Program-made: the position numbers and the translations under genes
NCBI GenBank assembly: GCA_036274895.1
Contig: DASUEU010000057.1
Coordinates: 87,112-151,111 of the forward strand
Direction of reading: 5' to 3'
DNA from: CALMKX01 sp036274895
GTDB lineage: Bacteria; Acidobacteriota; Thermoanaerobaculia; Multivoradales; SZUA-115
Length of the DNA stretch: 64,000 nt
Part shown: positions 24,710 to 32,380 of the stretch, one piece after another
Layout of the letters: every line of letters starts with the position of its first letter
Position numbering within the stretch: the first letter of the stretch is position 1
Notes under the pieces: model-generated
Databases searched by the model: none
The model's input: only the letters and a program-made list of their open reading frames with translations
What the model was told of the DNA's origin: nothing

Positions 24710-25029
24710 TGCCCATCCGGCCCGAGATGCGGGAGCGGTATCCGGCCGACTGGCCGCTGCGCTCCCGCTTTGTACGCCTGGTGCGCGGCCGCAACCGCTG
24801 CGAGTGGTGCGGGGCCGCCAACGGGGAGCCCCACCCGGTGACCGGGAGCAAGGTGGTGCTCACCACCGCGCACATCCACGATAAGCGCCCCGAGGCGGCC
24901 AGCCTGCTCAACCTGGCCGCGCTTTGCCAGCGCTGCCACCTCAGCCACGATGCCGCTGACCGGCGCCGCGGCCTTTTCGAGCGCCGACACCAGGGGCAAG
25001 GCGAGCTGTTCGAGGGGGTGGGCCGGTGA
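24709..25029 (+). CDS. HNH-type endonuclease-like protein
   Basis: 106 residues, ATG overlapping the upstream stop by one base. FVRLVRGRNRCEWCGAANGEPHPVTG gives the first zinc CxxC. TTAHIHDKRPEAASLLNLAALCQRCHLSHD gives the catalytic AHI-type His, the Asn and the second CxxC. This is the layout of the small phage HNH proteins. Being coupled to a methyltransferase, it may be a nicking partner or an orphan nuclease. Confidence 0.8.
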   Translation: MPIRPEMRERYPADWPLRSRFVRLVRGRNRCEWCGAANGEPHPVTGSKVVLTTAHIHDKRPEAASLLNLAALCQRCHLSHDAADRRRGLFERRHQGQGELFEGVGR

Positions 25030-25442
25030 TCGATCCCGTGCGCCATCTCGGTCAGTGTCCTCACTGTGGGAGCTTCCTCATCGGCCACTCGCAATTTCGG
25101 GTGCCGAACGGCCCCCCGGAAGCCGGCCAGGTGCGCGAGATGGTGCAGTGCGGGCGCTGCCACTTCTCCGTGGTCGGGGGCGCGGACCATGCGCTGACCT
25201 CCTGGCTGGTGATACAGGTCCGCGCCCCGCGCAGGCCACTCGATGATGCGCGTTTCTGGGGCCTGGCTGGTTGGGAGCATGCACAGATCCTGGCCGCTCT
25301 GTTGGAGCGCCTGCTGGCTACAACCGGCCAAGAACTCCCATTCCGAAGCCGAGTGACTCTCGAGTTGGCGGCCTACCAGCAAAGCCGCCCGAGCCAAGAA
25401 CAGCTCCTCCGCTGGTTCGGCGTCGATAGGGGTGGGGCGTGA
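25026..25442 (+). CDS. Zinc-ribbon phage protein (Lar-like)
   Basis: 138 residues, GTG start overlapping the HNH gene. CPHCGSFLIGHSQF ... MVQCGRCHFSV is a four-cysteine zinc ribbon like that of restriction-alleviation (Lar-type) and related phage proteins. The C-terminal helical region is unfamiliar. An anti-restriction role would fit the methyltransferase neighbours; this is inference. Confidence 0.6.
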   Translation: MIDPVRHLGQCPHCGSFLIGHSQFRVPNGPPEAGQVREMVQCGRCHFSVVGGADHALTSWLVIQVRAPRRPLDDARFWGLAGWEHAQILAALLERLLATTGQELPFRSRVTLELAAYQQSRPSQEQLLRWFGVDRGGA

Positions 25443-26314
25443 TCGACCGCACCATCCGCCGCCCTGCCCTCCGCTACTACGGTGGCAACTGGCGGCTCGC
25501 GCCGTGGTTGCTGCGGCATCTGACCCGGCACCGATGCTACTGCGAGCCGTTCGCTGGTGGGGCTTCGGTGTTGCTCCGCAAGGAGCGCGCCGCCGCCGAG
25601 GTGATCAACGATCTCGATGGCGACGTCGTGCGCCTCTTCCGGTTCATGCGCGATCGGCCGCAGGAGCTGATCCGGGCGATCGAGCTCACGCCCTGTGCTC
25701 GGGCGGAGTTCGAGCTCGCCCGCTGTCGCGACACCGACGATGAGCTCGAGCTGGCTCGCCGATACTACGTCCGCTGTTGGCAGGCGATGCACGCCGGCAA
25801 CCGGCCCAACCGCACCGGCTGGCGGCACTGCCGGGGCACCTCCCGCAACACCTCCGCCGCCCACGAGTTCGCCCAGGTGGAGCACCTGTGGCAGATCGCA
25901 GACCGCCTGCGCGGTGTGCAGATCGAGCACGATCAGGCGCAGCGGGTGATCGCCCGCTACGACAGCCCAGAGACCGCATTCCTCGTCGATCCTCCCTACC
26001 TGCGGTCGGTGCGCAGCCGCCGGTGGGGCCGCGACGGCTACGCCCACGAGATGGCCGACTCCGACCACGAGGGCCTGCTGGCGTGCCTGCAGGCCCTCGT
26101 GGGGATGGTCCTCCTCCAAGGCTACCGCTCGGACCTCTACGATCAGGCCCTCCTCCCTCGAGGATGGCAGCGCTGGGAGCGGCCGGTGATCACGTTCGCC
26201 GGCACGAAGGCGATGGAGGCCCTCTACACCAATCCGGCAGCCCAGGAGGCGCTGGCGGCCGAGCGCGGCCGCCTCTTCGAGCGCGCTGATCAGCCCCTGG
26301 AGGCCGCAGGCTGA
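25439..26314 (+). CDS. dam: D12-class (Dam-like) DNA adenine methyltransferase
   Basis: 291 residues, GTG start overlapping the preceding stop. LRYYGGNWRLAPWLLRHL is the N-terminal AdoMet motif and CYCEPFAGGASVLLRK is motif I. EVINDLDGDVVRLFRFMR follows, and FLVDPPYLRSV is the catalytic motif. Length and order fit the Dam/DpnM family, which methylates N6 of adenine, usually in short palindromes. The target site cannot be read from the sequence. Confidence 0.92.
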   Translation: MIDRTIRRPALRYYGGNWRLAPWLLRHLTRHRCYCEPFAGGASVLLRKERAAAEVINDLDGDVVRLFRFMRDRPQELIRAIELTPCARAEFELARCRDTDDELELARRYYVRCWQAMHAGNRPNRTGWRHCRGTSRNTSAAHEFAQVEHLWQIADRLRGVQIEHDQAQRVIARYDSPETAFLVDPPYLRSVRSRRWGRDGYAHEMADSDHEGLLACLQALVGMVLLQGYRSDLYDQALLPRGWQRWERPVITFAGTKAMEALYTNPAAQEALAAERGRLFERADQPLEAAG

Positions 26315-26550
26315 TGGCCCTTTGGGACTGCACCTTCCGCCTGTGCGCCTGGTTTGGCGGCTACCAGGCGGCGGCTCTCACCCTCCACGTCACCGTACGG
26401 GTGTGCCCCCGGTGCCGGGCCGGCATCGCCCCCCGGCCGGTCGACGCCCAGCTCTGCCCGAGCTGTGGCAAGCGCTCGCAGTACTGCGCCTGCCCGCCGG
26501 CACGGCCTCGGCAGCCGGGCCTGTTCGGCGATGGGGGCGCCGCCGCATGA
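26314..26550 (+). CDS. Zinc-ribbon protein, 78 residues
   Basis: ATG overlapping the Dam stop by one base. Cysteine pairs CPRCRAG ... CPSCGKRSQYCAC form one or two zinc sites after an N-terminal aromatic segment (LWDCTFRLCAWFGGYQ). Coupled both up- and downstream. Function unknown. Confidence 0.6.
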   Translation: MALWDCTFRLCAWFGGYQAAALTLHVTVRVCPRCRAGIAPRPVDAQLCPSCGKRSQYCACPPARPRQPGLFGDGGAAA

Positions 26551-26876
26551 GCACGCCGGCACCCTCCCCGGCGGAGGAGCTCCTGGCCACGTTGGCCGTG
26601 ATCCAGGCGGCCATCGCCCGGCTCGAGGAGCGCTCCGCGGCCGAGCGGCTGGAGCTGATCACGCTCGACCAGCTGGCCGGGGCGCTGGGGCTCAAGACCA
26701 AGACCCTGCGCAACCGGCTCTACACCACGGCCGGCCGGCGGACGCTGCCCCCCCTGCGCGACGTCGCCGGGGTGTGGGCCTGCACCCGGGCCGAGTTCGG
26801 GAGCTGGCTCGACTCCCTGCCCCCCACCTACGACAGCGCGGCCGTGCGCGCAGCGTTGGCCAGGAGCCGCCGTTGA
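26547..26876 (+). CDS. Excisionase-like/DNA-binding protein with coiled-coil head
   Basis: 109 residues. AEELLATLAVIQAAIARLEERSAAERL is a coiled coil. LITLDQLAGALGLKTKTLRNRLYTTAGRRTLPPLRDVAGVWACTRAEFGSWLDSLP then resembles the MerR/excisionase-type winged helix (LTxxQLAxxLGxxxxTLRNR...RxGRxxRFxxxxxxxWL). It could serve as the Xis partner of the integrase or as a regulator. Confidence 0.6.
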   Translation: MSTPAPSPAEELLATLAVIQAAIARLEERSAAERLELITLDQLAGALGLKTKTLRNRLYTTAGRRTLPPLRDVAGVWACTRAEFGSWLDSLPPTYDSAAVRAALARSRR

Positions 26877-27136
26877 CGGGCACGGAGGGAGAGGCCAGCC
26901 TGGCCGCACGGCGCGACGCGCGGGGCATGACCCAGACCGCGCTGGCCGCACGCTTCGGCTGCCACAAGTCGACCATCTGCCGCCTCGAGCAGGGCCAGGG
27001 CGGCACCTTCGCCGTGCGCCGGGTCTACGCGCTGGCCTCGGCGTACGGCTTGCGGACGGATCTGGCTCTGTTCCTGCGCCTGTCCGGGCTCGATCGCTGG
27101 ATCCCGCCGGCCCTCCAGGAGGGCCTCGAGCCATGA
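26873..27136 (+). CDS. Second XRE helix-turn-helix regulator, TTG start
   Basis: 87 residues. ASLAARRDARGMTQTALAARFGCHKSTICRLEQGQ is an XRE helix-turn-helix at residues 8-42, followed by AVRRVYALASAYGLRTDLALFLRLSGLDRW. The only start that keeps the 4-nt overlap with the upstream stop is the TTG at 26873 (TTGA). Mid-operon position suggests control of the delayed-early or replication genes. Confidence 0.75.
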   Translation: MTGTEGEASLAARRDARGMTQTALAARFGCHKSTICRLEQGQGGTFAVRRVYALASAYGLRTDLALFLRLSGLDRWIPPALQEGLEP

Positions 27137-27816
27137 CCGGCCCGGCCTTCTACCAGGTGCCCAAGCCCGCCGGGCTCCATCTCCAGGAGGAGCTGGTGGC
27201 GGCCAACGGCGCGCGCCTCTCGGGCGCTCGGGCGCGGGTCTACAGCCTGCTGGCCCAGGCCGCGACCAAGGGCCTGCGCTTCGCCGTGGGATCGGCCCAG
27301 ACGGCCCCAGGCCGGGTGCCGGGCTTCCTCCTGGTGGAGCCCTGGAGCGGCGGCGGGGAGGGCCTGCGCCGGGTGCGGGACCTGCGGGAGCGGGGCATCC
27401 GGGTGGAGGCCGAGCGCTTCGCGCCGGAGTCCTCCACCTTCGTCTACTGGCTGCCCGGCGGCGAGGGCTCGCCGGCCGTGGGCCCGGCGGCCACCACGCC
27501 GGCACGGCGCGTCGCGGCTCTCTGTGCCGGCACCCCTCCAGGCGGCGGCTCGATCGCCGTCGAGCCCGCCATCGCCACCTTCCTCGGCTTGCCAGGTCCC
27601 CTGGAGCAAGGGCTGGCCTCGGCCTCACCGGAAGCCGCAGCAGCGGCCTATCGCCAGCACCTACGCGACGCCTGGCAGGCCGGGGAGTTCCTGGCGATCG
27701 AAAGTGTCTTGCGGCTGGAGATCACCCTCTCCGCCGACGTTGCCTGGGCCGGCCCCGTGCTGGCCGAAGTGCTCCGAGCCACCGGATGGGAGTGCGAGTG
27801 CAGGGAGGGAGGTTGA
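27133..27816 (+). CDS. Early phage protein, possible winged-helix domain
   Basis: 227 residues, ATG overlapping the XRE stop. LSGARARVYSLLAQAATKGLRFAVGS ... LRRVRDLRERGIRVEAERFA has the spacing of a winged helix (helix, recognition helix, wing) like those in phage replication or regulatory proteins. The C-terminal 100 residues are Ala/Gly-rich, then helical. It precedes the DUF1376 replication gene. Confidence 0.5.
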   Translation: MTGPAFYQVPKPAGLHLQEELVAANGARLSGARARVYSLLAQAATKGLRFAVGSAQTAPGRVPGFLLVEPWSGGGEGLRRVRDLRERGIRVEAERFAPESSTFVYWLPGGEGSPAVGPAATTPARRVAALCAGTPPGGGSIAVEPAIATFLGLPGPLEQGLASASPEAAAAAYRQHLRDAWQAGEFLAIESVLRLEITLSADVAWAGPVLAEVLRATGWECECREGG

Positions 27817-28664
27817 GGGAGATTCCGCCGCAGCCGATCGACTGGCCGCTGTTCCTGGCTCAGACCAGCCACCTTTCAACCCTCGAACGGGCCGCCCTCC
27901 TCTTCCTCCGGGGAGCGGCCTGGGCGCGCCGGGGCCGCCTGCCGGATGACGACGAGCAGCTCGCCCGCATGGCCGGCTTCCCGGAGCGCCAGTGGACCAC
28001 CTTCCGCCCGGTCCTCGAGCGCTTCTTCACGGTCGAAGATGGGTGCTGGCTCAGCCGCGACCTGGAGAAGGAGGCAGACCGGGCCGAGCGCACGGCCGCC
28101 ACCAACCGGGAGCGAGCCCGCACGGCGGCCCTGGCCAGGCACCACGGCAAGGGCCGCCCCCATGCTCGGAGCATGCTCGAAGGATGCTCGGAGCAAGAAG
28201 GATCGATGCTCGGAGCATCCTTGGAGCACGCTTCGAGCATGCTCGGAGCAGCAAGCGTAGAGGTAGTAGGTAGTAGTGGTAGTTCTTTCCGGTCTTCCCA
28301 CCCTACCTCCCACCCCCAGACCGACGCGGGCTCGGCCCAGCGTACCCCCCAGCAGGAGCGCATCGGCGAGGTGGAGGCGTGGTTCCTCCGGCATGGCATC
28401 GCAGCCCCCAAACCGAGCGTGCTCGGCAAGTGGCTGCGCTCCCTCGGCTGGGCCGTGCCCGAGCTGCTCGCCCTGCTCGACGGCCTCGCCGCGGCCGGTG
28501 TGGACCTCGTCGCCGAGCCGGCGCGGGCCTGGGGCGCCGTCCAAGCCGCGGCCAAGCGCCGCGACCGCCGGTCGCCACCGCCCAAGCGCAGCGGCGTCAA
28601 GTCTGGCCTCGGCCTGGATGAGAGCCGCCTCGCAGCCGCCCGGGCGCTGGAGGGCGGGGGGTGA
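27813..28664 (+). CDS. DUF1376-type (YdaU-like) phage replication protein with intragenic iterons
   Basis: 283 residues from the TTG at 27813, which has GGGAGGGAGG upstream and overlaps the previous stop. Residues 8-85 (WPLFLAQTSHLSTLERAALLFLRGAAWARRGRLPDDDEQLARMAGF ... FFTVEDGCWLSRDLEKE) are the DUF1376/YdaU domain found in phage replication-initiation proteins. An Arg-rich coil follows. A Ser/Gly/Met-rich low-complexity segment (about 118-160) is encoded by the iteron cluster at 28164-28250. The C-terminal helical domain (GEVEAWFLRHGIAAPKPSVLGKWLRSLGW) is DnaD-like in position. Next to a DnaC-type loader and DnaB, it is the likely initiator (lambda O equivalent). Confidence 0.78.
   Translation: MREIPPQPIDWPLFLAQTSHLSTLERAALLFLRGAAWARRGRLPDDDEQLARMAGFPERQWTTFRPVLERFFTVEDGCWLSRDLEKEADRAERTAATNRERARTAALARHHGKGRPHARSMLEGCSEQEGSMLGASLEHASSMLGAASVEVVGSSGSSFRSSHPTSHPQTDAGSAQRTPQQERIGEVEAWFLRHGIAAPKPSVLGKWLRSLGWAVPELLALLDGLAAAGVDLVAEPARAWGAVQAAAKRRDRRSPPPKRSGVKSGLGLDESRLAAARALEGGG
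28164..28250. repeat. Iteron-like cluster of the palindrome TGCTCGGAGCA (candidate origin)
   Basis: Perfect copies lie at 28164-28174, 28186-28196, 28207-28217 and 28240-28250. An imperfect TGCTCGAAG lies at 28175-28183 and its reverse complement at 28231-28239. Centres are spaced about 22, 21 and 33 bp, close to two and three helical turns. Lying inside the initiator gene, it is placed like the lambda origin inside gene O. The only other perfect copies in the window are at 35962-35983. Confidence 0.65.
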
Positions 28665-30163
28665 CGGCCGTCCGAGCGGTGGACCTCTTCTGCGGCGCCG
28701 GGGGCACGTCGCTGGGCCTGGCTCGCGCCTGCCAGGCTCTCGGCCGGCCGGTCGACCTGGTGGCCATCAACCACTGGCCCCGGGCTGTCGAAACCCACCG
28801 GCTGAACCATCCCTGGGCCCGGCACCATTGCGCCCGGGTCGAGTCCTTCGACCCGCGCCAGGCGGTCCCCGGCGGGGAAGTGGACCTGATCGTGGCGGGC
28901 GTCGAATGCACCCACCACAGCCGGGCTCGCGGTGGCCGGCCCATGAGCGACCAGAGCCGCGCTTCCGCCTGGGCGGTCATCCACTGGGCCGAGGCGCTGC
29001 GGGTGAGAGACATCCTCGTCGAGAACGTGACCGAGTTCACCCAGTGGGGGCCCCTCGACGAGGACGGGAAGCCGATCCGCGAGCGCCGGGGAGATACCTT
29101 CCGGGCCTTCGTGCGGGCGCTCGAATCGCTGACCTATCGCGTCGAGTGGCGCATCCTGAACTGCGCCGACTACGGCGACCCGACCACCCGACGCCGCCTC
29201 TTCCTCCGGGCTCGGCTGGGGAAGGGCCCGATCGACTGGCCCCAGCCCTCCCACGCCCCCGAGGCCGAGGGCGGGCTTCGGCCCTGGAGGACGGCGCGCG
29301 AGATCATCGACTGGAGCGACCTGGGGGACTCGATCTTCGCCCGCAGGAAGCCGCTCGCGAAGCGCACCCTGGCCCGCATCGAGGTCGGCATTCGGCGCTT
29401 CTGCGGCGCCAACGCGGAAGCCTTCCTGGTGATGCTGTACGGCTCCAACACGGTGCGCAGCCTGGACGTCCCGCTGCCGGTCGTCACGGCGCAGGGTCAG
29501 CACATCGCCCTGGCCACGCCCTTCGTGCTCCCCACCGATGGTCCCCAACGGCCGCGAGAGCAGCAGGCGCCGCGGTCGGTCGATCGCCCCTTGAACACGG
29601 TGCGCGCCAGCCGCGGCGGCGGCCATCTGGTGACCGCGTTCATCCTTCCCCATGACCAGTTCGTCGCGAGGAACGGTCTGAGGCTCGTGGACGGGATCGA
29701 CCGGCCGCTGCGCACCATCAGGGCCGGGAACGGCGGCGCCTGCAACTACCTGGTGACGCCCTTCATCGTCCCGCTCTTTGGCGAGAGACCAGGGCAGACG
29801 CCTCGCGTTCACTCGGTGGAAGGCCCGGTCCCCACGGTCACCGCCACCAAGGGTGCAGGCTGTCTCGTGACTCCCTTCCTGGTGCCCTACTACGGCACCG
29901 GACAGCCGCGACCGATCGAGGAGCCCCTCGGGACGGTCACCACCCGCGACCGCTTCGCGCTGGTGACGCCGGACGGGTTCGCCATGGACATCCTGTTTCG
30001 CATGCTCAAGCCCTCGGAGCTGGCCCAGGCCCAGGGGTTCCACCCTGGCTACCGGTTCACCGGCAACAAGGGCGAGGTGGTCCGGCAGATCGGCAACGCG
30101 GTGCCCGTTCACACGGCCGAGCTGCTCTGCCGGTCGATCCTCTCCGCGCCGGGGGACCGGTGA
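28661..30163 (+). CDS. C5-cytosine DNA methyltransferase with a repeat-built target-recognition region
   Basis: 500 residues, GTG overlapping the upstream stop. AVDLFCGAGGTSLGLARA is motif I. Motif IV reads AGVECTHHSRARGG with catalytic Cys83, where Glu replaces the usual Pro of PCQ. VENVTEF (Glu121) is motif VI, DYGDPTTRRRLFLRA is motif VIII, and GNAVPVHTAELL is motif X. Between VIII and X, about residues 268-440, five copies of a roughly 40-residue unit occur: (P-L-x-T-V-x-A-x-x-G ... LVTPFxxP). This is a repeat-type target-recognition region. The ECTHHS variant occurs in phage enzymes; the specificity cannot be read. It sits between the two replication genes. Confidence 0.88.
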   Translation: MTAVRAVDLFCGAGGTSLGLARACQALGRPVDLVAINHWPRAVETHRLNHPWARHHCARVESFDPRQAVPGGEVDLIVAGVECTHHSRARGGRPMSDQSRASAWAVIHWAEALRVRDILVENVTEFTQWGPLDEDGKPIRERRGDTFRAFVRALESLTYRVEWRILNCADYGDPTTRRRLFLRARLGKGPIDWPQPSHAPEAEGGLRPWRTAREIIDWSDLGDSIFARRKPLAKRTLARIEVGIRRFCGANAEAFLVMLYGSNTVRSLDVPLPVVTAQGQHIALATPFVLPTDGPQRPREQQAPRSVDRPLNTVRASRGGGHLVTAFILPHDQFVARNGLRLVDGIDRPLRTIRAGNGGACNYLVTPFIVPLFGERPGQTPRVHSVEGPVPTVTATKGAGCLVTPFLVPYYGTGQPRPIEEPLGTVTTRDRFALVTPDGFAMDILFRMLKPSELAQAQGFHPGYRFTGNKGEVVRQIGNAVPVHTAELLCRSILSAPGDR

Positions 30164-30888
30164 TGCTCGAACGTTGGACGGAGGTGATCACCACCACGTG
30201 CCGCTGCGGGGAGCCGATCGAGGTTCCCCGGGCTTCGGCGGACCGAGCGCTGTGCGACCGCTGCGCCGGGGAGGAGGCAGCACAGGCGCCGCCGGCCGTG
30301 CCGCTCCGGCCCCTGGCCGAGCGCATCGCCGCGGCCGGGGTGTTGCCCCGCTATCGGGGATGCCGCCGCGCGAGCTGGGACCCGGCCAGGGCCCCCTGGC
30401 CGCGAGGCGTGGACGCCTGGGCTGAGGGGGGATGGCAGCGGGAGCCCTTCCTGCTCCTGTGGGGCCTGACCGGCAACGGCAAGACGCACGTGGCGACGGC
30501 CCTGCTGCTGGACCGTCTGGAGGCGGGCGAGGGGGGCCTGTGGCGCAACGGCTCGGAGCTGGTCGAGCGCCTCAAGGCCGACCTCGAGCAGGACACCGGC
30601 GAGCTGGAGCGGGTGATCGCGGCGCCCTTGCTGGTGTTCGACGAGCTGGCGGCGGACGAGTCCGCCTGGACGCTCCGGGAGGACGGCCGCTTCGCCTGGA
30701 GCCGCGACCGGCTGCGCATGGTGATCGAGGGCCGCTCGGCCCGGCTGGCGCCCACGGTCTTCACCACCAACCGGCCGCCGAGCTGGCTGATGCAAACCAA
30801 TGCTCCCCTGGCCTCGCGGGTGCTCTCGGGCGCCGTGCTCGAGGTGACCGGCCCGGACCAGCGCCTGGCGAAGCGGAGGCCGGTGTGA
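30163..30888 (+). CDS. DnaC/IstB-like helicase-loader ATPase
   Basis: 241 residues. The ATG at 30163 overlaps the upstream stop; a GTG sits one codon earlier. An N-terminal zinc site (CRCGEPIEV ... LCDRCAG) precedes an AAA+ core. The core has LLWGLTGNGKTHVATALLL (Walker A near residue 105), LLVFDELAADE (Walker B) and VFTTNRPPSWL (sensor 1). This is the arrangement of phage DnaC-type loaders that place DnaB at the origin; the partner helicase is encoded 1.5 kb downstream. Confidence 0.9.
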   Translation: MLERWTEVITTTCRCGEPIEVPRASADRALCDRCAGEEAAQAPPAVPLRPLAERIAAAGVLPRYRGCRRASWDPARAPWPRGVDAWAEGGWQREPFLLLWGLTGNGKTHVATALLLDRLEAGEGGLWRNGSELVERLKADLEQDTGELERVIAAPLLVFDELAADESAWTLREDGRFAWSRDRLRMVIEGRSARLAPTVFTTNRPPSWLMQTNAPLASRVLSGAVLEVTGPDQRLAKRRPV

Positions 30889-31508
30889 GGTGGGGCAGCG
30901 CCATCGCCGGCTGCGCCCTGGCCGTGACCTGCCTGCGGCTGGTGCTGGTGTCCGTCGAGGTCGATGGCGTCGTGGTGCCCACCGGCGTGCGCACGGCCCT
31001 TCTCACCCTAGCCGGGCTGGCGGCCGGCGTAGTGATCACCGGCGGTGGGGCCTGGCTGGCCCGGGCCGCCGTGCGGGCGCAGCGGGGCCGGGGTGTCCTG
31101 GTGGGGGCCTGGCTCGCCGTGCTCGGCTGCTCGGTGGTGTTGGTGGCACCCCACCTGGTGCTCGCCCTCGACACCTCGCCCCTGGGCCAGGTGCTCCGCT
31201 CGCCAGGCGAGCGCTGGACCTGGAGCGTGTTGGCCGTGCTGGTGGTGGACCTGGTGGCGGCGGCGGCCTTTGCTGCCGAGCTGTTCGAGCTACCACTCCA
31301 GCCGCGAGCTGGCAGCTCAGCTCGGCCAGCTCGCCGAGCTGGAGCTGGAGCTGGAACAGCTCGCCCAGCTCCGCGCGAGCTGCCAGCCGAGCCCAGCTCA
31401 GCTCCCACCGAGCTGCTGCCCTGCCGCTACAGCTGCGGGCGGACCTTCGACAGGTCGGCCAAGGAACGGGGCCACCTGCGGGCCTGCCCGGCGCGGGGGA
31501 ACGCCTGA
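30885..31508 (+). CDS. Membrane protein with a C-terminal zinc-finger-like tail
   Basis: 207 residues, GTG overlapping the loader stop. Four hydrophobic spans: IAGCALAVTCLRLVLVSVEV, LLTLAGLAAGVVITGGGAWLA, LVGAWLAVLGCSVVLVAPHLVLAL, and WSVLAVLVVDLVAAAAFAAELF. The tail CRYSCGRTFDRSAKERGHLRAC looks like a C2HC finger. The link between them is encoded by an AGCT-dense stretch (31279-31420). Its reading in the next frame gives a cleaner coiled coil, so two compensating shifts are possible. The layout resembles phage membrane-bound DNA-tethering proteins only in a general way. Confidence 0.55.
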   Translation: MRWGSAIAGCALAVTCLRLVLVSVEVDGVVVPTGVRTALLTLAGLAAGVVITGGGAWLARAAVRAQRGRGVLVGAWLAVLGCSVVLVAPHLVLALDTSPLGQVLRSPGERWTWSVLAVLVVDLVAAAAFAAELFELPLQPRAGSSARPARRAGAGAGTARPAPRELPAEPSSAPTELLPCRYSCGRTFDRSAKERGHLRACPARGNA

Positions 31509-32380
31509 TGGCCGTGGCCTACCTGCGGCGCTCGCCGCTTGACGTGGAGACCCTGGCTGAGCTGGCGGCGGCCTTCGAGGCCGAGCTGCGCTCCGATCTG
31601 GCCGGCTCGCCGCTGGAGCTGATCCTCGAGGAGGGCGGTCCGTCCGGGCTGCTGCCCGGAGCCCGGGAGATCTTGGCCCGGCTGCGCTCCGGCCAGCTCG
31701 AAGGGCCGCTCTACGTGCACCGCTTCCGGGACCTGTTCCGCTCCCCCCGCCACGCGCTGGGGCTGCTCGATCGACTGACCCGGGCCGGCGTGTTCGTGGT
31801 GGTGCGGGACGTGGGCCTCGACAGCCGGCGCCCCGGGTGGGAGCTGGCGACGCGACTGCTCTCGGCGCTCGTCGAGCGCCGGTCCGAGGTGTGGGACTGG
31901 GCGCACCGCGGTCGGCCGGAGCGGGTCATGGTGCGGCGGCGAGTGGTGGTCGATCCAGTCGAGCTGGCCCGGCTCTGGGAGCAACCCTGCCGCGGGAGGA
32001 TGCTCTCGGTCCGCGGCATCGCCCGGGAGCTGAAGCGGCGGAAGGCTCCGGCCTCGGCGTCGACCGTCGCCCGACGCCTGGCCCACCTACGCTCCGCCGG
32101 CCGGCTGGACGACGCGGCGCGCCAGCGTCACCTCGAGGAGCTGGGCCCGCCGCTCGCGGGCCGCGCCCGGCGCGGGCCGGAGCCCAGCCGCGAGGAGGTG
32201 TCGATCCTCTGGCACAAGGGGCTCTCCGAGGCCGCCATCTGCCGCGCTCTAACGCCCTCCCAAGGTCCGGCACCCTCCCTGCGGACCATCCGGCAGGCCC
32301 TGGCGGCCCTGCGCGAGGAGGGCGGTCTCTTCGAGCGGGTGCGCCAGGCCGCGATCGAGGGGGCCGATGGCCGCCCCTGA
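31508..32380 (+). CDS. Diverged serine-resolvase-like protein with helix-turn-helix tail
   Basis: 290 residues. The first 135 follow the resolvase N-terminal fold: VAYLRRSPLD at the catalytic Tyr-x-Arg-x-Ser strand, LEGPLYVHRFRDLFRSPRHALGLLDRL at the E-helix start, and VGLDSRRPGWELATRLLSALVERRSEVWDWAHRGR at the interface helix. The strictly conserved LDRLGRS box reads FRDLFRS, so Asp and Arg are swapped and strand exchange may be lost. Two helix-turn-helix segments follow (LSVRGIARELKRRKAPASASTVARRL; GLSEAAICRAL ... SLRTIRQAL). Possibly a DNA-binding accessory factor for replication. Confidence 0.6.
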   Translation: MAVAYLRRSPLDVETLAELAAAFEAELRSDLAGSPLELILEEGGPSGLLPGAREILARLRSGQLEGPLYVHRFRDLFRSPRHALGLLDRLTRAGVFVVVRDVGLDSRRPGWELATRLLSALVERRSEVWDWAHRGRPERVMVRRRVVVDPVELARLWEQPCRGRMLSVRGIARELKRRKAPASASTVARRLAHLRSAGRLDDAARQRHLEELGPPLAGRARRGPEPSREEVSILWHKGLSEAAICRALTPSQGPAPSLRTIRQALAALREEGGLFERVRQAAIEGADGRP

